Source: Trichosporon coremiiforme (taxonomy: Eukaryota > Basidiomycota > Tremellomycetes > Trichosporonales > Trichosporonaceae). From it: 64,000 nucleotides of DNA. The notes under the pieces were generated by a model. The model was not told the origin of the DNA. It saw only the letters and a program-made list of their open reading frames with translations, and ran no database searches. How positions within the stretch are numbered: position 1 is the stretch's first letter; every line of letters begins with the position of its first letter. The position numbers and the translations under genes are program-made. Positions 61,301-64,000 of the stretch are shown piece by piece. The stretch covers positions 1,227,004 to 1,291,003 of the forward strand of contig BCJJ01000008.1 of NCBI GenBank assembly GCA_039545355.1, written 5' to 3'.

Positions 61301-63810
61301 GAGCCTCAAGAGACTGAGGAATGTTAGGTCTTGTAATACCCGCATGTAACTATTTGGACCGTGTTGACGGTGCCTGCCGTGCAAATGTCCAAACGACCAT
61401 CAGGCATCAGGCATCGCCCGCTCGCCGATTCCGAGCGTCCAAGCGCATCTCCGCTTTGCTTGTAGCATTCGTAGTTGCGGCGGGCGTTGAGCACAGGCCC
61501 GTGCTCCCGGCATCTTCACATCAAAGGATCAGTGCACCACTTGCTCCTGTGCATGGCGGCGTGGGGTAGCGGAGTGTCAGTCGCAGCACGCGCAGCATGA
61601 ACAGGCTTCGCAATCTGGGTCGGACGCAGGGGTAGGGGCGCCCGAAAGGTACATGAAGGTTCAGCGCGATGACAGCGGTTACCGCAGGAACGACATGACA
61701 CACACGCGATACTCGATGCTCCACGCTTAATGCGCCCTCCACACTCCGCATCATGATGTCATCTTTCTGATTTATTTTCCGCCCAGCTGTTGCAGGCATT
61801 TCAGTTGGACAGGCACAGGATCCACCCCTTCACCGGGCAGGGATCTGCTGCGCTGAGACTGGGTTCTAGATCTACTCGCTACTACTTACTCGTCCTAGTG
61901 CCCTCCTTAGCGAACCCGACCCAACTTAGAACGTTCGATACGTACAGCCCTCAACTTCTGCGGATCCCTCGTGCTAACGCGTCGTTTATTTCTCCTGCTC
62001 TCCTGCTCTGCTGCTCCGCCTGCACTTATCGCGCAAGATTAGCGAAGCTGTGAAGCGGGCATTAGACGGTCCAGATCTCTGCGATTGAGCCCTGAACTCC
62101 ACGCGACCCCCAACTTGGTGCACGCCGGCCAGCCAGTCAATTCGTCGCGCTGATCTGTTTGATTCGTGGCTGTTATGACTTCACGGCATACAACATCACG
62201 TTAGCCTCTCAACAATGGCAGGGCTGTCTGTTGCTCGCCACTTCGCCAGGCCGGGCGGGGGGCCGGCCCCAGTCGGACGCCAGATCAGAGTGGCGACACT
62301 GAGCGGTCCCAAGCGTCTCCTCTCTTTGTTCTGCATTACCTGGGTCGTCCTGGACACATCCTGTGTCTCCTGAGCAGCCTCCTGAGGGCTGTTAGTTGGC
62401 CTGGCGTGCGCCGACCCCTGCAGCCCTGAGGATGCGTCAGTGACCGAGAAACCCACAAGGGTGTCCATTGTCTATCTCACTTTTGGTTCAGCGCCATGGC
62501 CGCTCTCGCTGGCCCATCGCTGGCACGCGATTGGCCCGATTCGGTTCCAGTGCCCCGCCATGCCTGGTGTCGGCGAGCGTCAACTCTGCAACGGCGTGAT
62601 GACGGCGTGAACCGGCGCACATAGCCTGCCATTCTGACCAACGTTGCTGACCCAGCCTTAGACGTATTCGGGCCAGTCAGGCGGTTCGGGCGAAAGTTCA
62701 GCAACTGGGCAGCTGGGCGTCTTGCCAATTCACCTGCTCTGTACCTCTGGGTACCTGCTGCGACGACGTGAATGCGTGATTCCGCGGTCCGTTCGTTGTC
62801 AGGGCTCAGCCACCCGCCACAGCCGTCGACGCCGAGGCGGCGTCTGAGGCGCCCGCCCGTCAGCCAGGGCGCCCAGCTGAGCCTTGGTATCTCCGACGAT
62901 TAGGATAAACACGAGAGAGGATTAGGCTCTTCTTGGAGGGACTCTTCCAGAAATTTCTGCGCCGATGCGACCTGCGCCTGCATCTGCACCAGCGCCTGCG
63001 TCTCTCAGGATGCTTGACGTTACCAGGCGTATCCGCGTATCGGGGGATGGGGCAGCTAGTGGCATAGACCATGGACTGATAGACGTAGCGGAGCGTATCG
63101 CTGCTATGTTTTAGAGATGTTCCTCCCGCTGTGCCTTTCTGCACCTGGCTCTTCAAGGCGCGTGATCACTTAATTAGAGTGCTGATTGCCCTCGGAATCC
63201 GAGCTGCTCAGCATTCCTCACATGGCCTCGTAGCCAACCACTGCACGCATTGCAACGCGCTTATGAGGATTGAGGCATGTGAGTGGGCGTGCGAGGGGCC
63301 TAGGAGGCCGTGTGCGGAATGCCACGCGTCCTGACATTCCGCACGGTGCGCCGACGCCCCCAGTTGCCCTCAACCCTGTGCTGTTGCACAGACTCTGTGT
63401 GTCTGCTAAAGCGAGCGCCGAACTCAGGCCGAAGCTCAGGTGTGTGGTGCGGGCTCTTCGGATCGCGATGGGGCAGCGCTCGACGGCATCTAGCATTCAA
63501 ACTGACGCAACTCCGAGCCACCGAATGGCTGGCCGGGAAGCAAACTAAGCACGAAAACAATAGGGGACACAATCAGCCCAACTTTCATCGGCAGGCTCAG
63601 CGAATACGAAACGCCCCCGCTTGTCGCTAATATGCCTTAGAGTTCAGCCTCCCGGATCTCCGGCGATCGTCCGTTCTTACCGTTAGTGCTGGGGAGACCG
63701 TGGCAGCCTGCGGCGATAGGGACTGTGCCTTTTTATTACCATGTCCGCGGGGAAGCATAACAGACAAAGGGAATGAAAGGGTCGTGCCCCCCTATAGGAA
63801 AATAACGGAC
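58331..63810. other. Gene-free upstream region of the TEA factor, to near the window edge
   Basis: About 5.5 kb with no recognisable gene. The first kilobase contains poorly conserved open frames on the minus strand, one of which could supply a 5' exon or leader for the TEA gene. GGCAGGCCGG-type repeats occur near 59640-59680. Elsewhere I see nothing beyond random open frames under 110 codons. Confidence 0.45.
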
Positions 63811-63864
63811 GACGCCATCGATGACACAGACTCCATCAGTGACACGGACGCCATCAGTGACACG
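63811..63864. repeat. 18-nt tandem repeat, 3 copies
   Basis: Three units of GAC(G/T)CCATC(A/G)(A/G)TGACAC(A/G) run head to tail. In one + frame they encode acidic DAIDDT/DSISDT/DAISDT units; on the minus strand they lie inside a 65-codon ATG frame (63989-63792). No protein family recognised. Confidence 0.85.
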
Positions 63865-64000
63865 GGATCTGCCGAGCGTACCACCAGAGGACTAACAGTC
63901 GGCCCAGGGTAGCACACGGCGCCGGACGTCCCCTCGAAGAGTTCATCCAGAGCGCACTGGATCGACGCATGGTCAGCCAACCGGAACATGCCGCTTGAAT

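Overview
This is nuclear DNA from a fungus, most likely a GC-rich basidiomycete yeast of the Tremellomycetes; a Trichosporonales-type organism is my best guess. Genes are split by many very short introns (33-92 nt is typical) with GTGAGT-like donors, CTAAC/CTGAC branch points and CAG acceptors. Third codon positions are strongly C/G, and the proteins are typical fungal housekeeping and regulatory families. I saw no operons, ribosome binding sites, CRISPR arrays or prophage. The species guess rests on gene style alone.

Left part (1-11.4 kb) is compact: a mitoferrin-type mitochondrial carrier running off the left edge (-); an unidentified 423-aa protein (+); a Q/P/G-rich protein with an Ssr4-like C-terminus (-); a Ser/Pro-rich coiled-coil protein (+); the Golgi tether subunit COG4 (-); and, divergent from it, a 3-hydroxyacyl-CoA dehydrogenase (+). 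A 4.8-kb stretch without recognisable genes follows, ending in a TATA-containing promoter for an intronless SUL1-type sulfate permease (16.2-18.7 kb, +).

Middle part (19.3-38.6 kb): a group II PLP decarboxylase (+), a nucleoside hydrolase (+), a CLASP-family microtubule protein (-), the lariat debranching enzyme DBR1 (-), an SR-protein kinase (+), a second multi-exon nucleoside hydrolase (-), remains of a short-chain dehydrogenase gene (+, pseudogene) and Elongator subunit ELP5 (+).

Right part (38.6-64 kb) is gene-poor: an Sfp1-like zinc-finger regulator (+), an allantoate/nicotinate-type MFS transporter (-) and a TEA/ATTS-domain transcription factor (-), separated by 3-7 kb spacers that hold only short tandem repeats and no supported gene. 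The TEA gene contains seven ambiguous bases (N), all at third codon positions.

The genes do not form one pathway. Themes are RNA processing (DBR1, SRPK), tRNA wobble modification (ELP5), nucleoside salvage (two hydrolases), import (sulfate, organic anion, mitochondrial iron) and growth or developmental regulators (Sfp1-like, TEA). I found no convincing undescribed multi-gene system. The most notable local signals are the wobble-only Ns, the 7-bp duplication that breaks the dehydrogenase remnant, the 6-nt first exon of DBR1, and the ultrashort introns, two of which can be read through in frame. Exon boundaries were worked out by hand from splice signals and reading phase.
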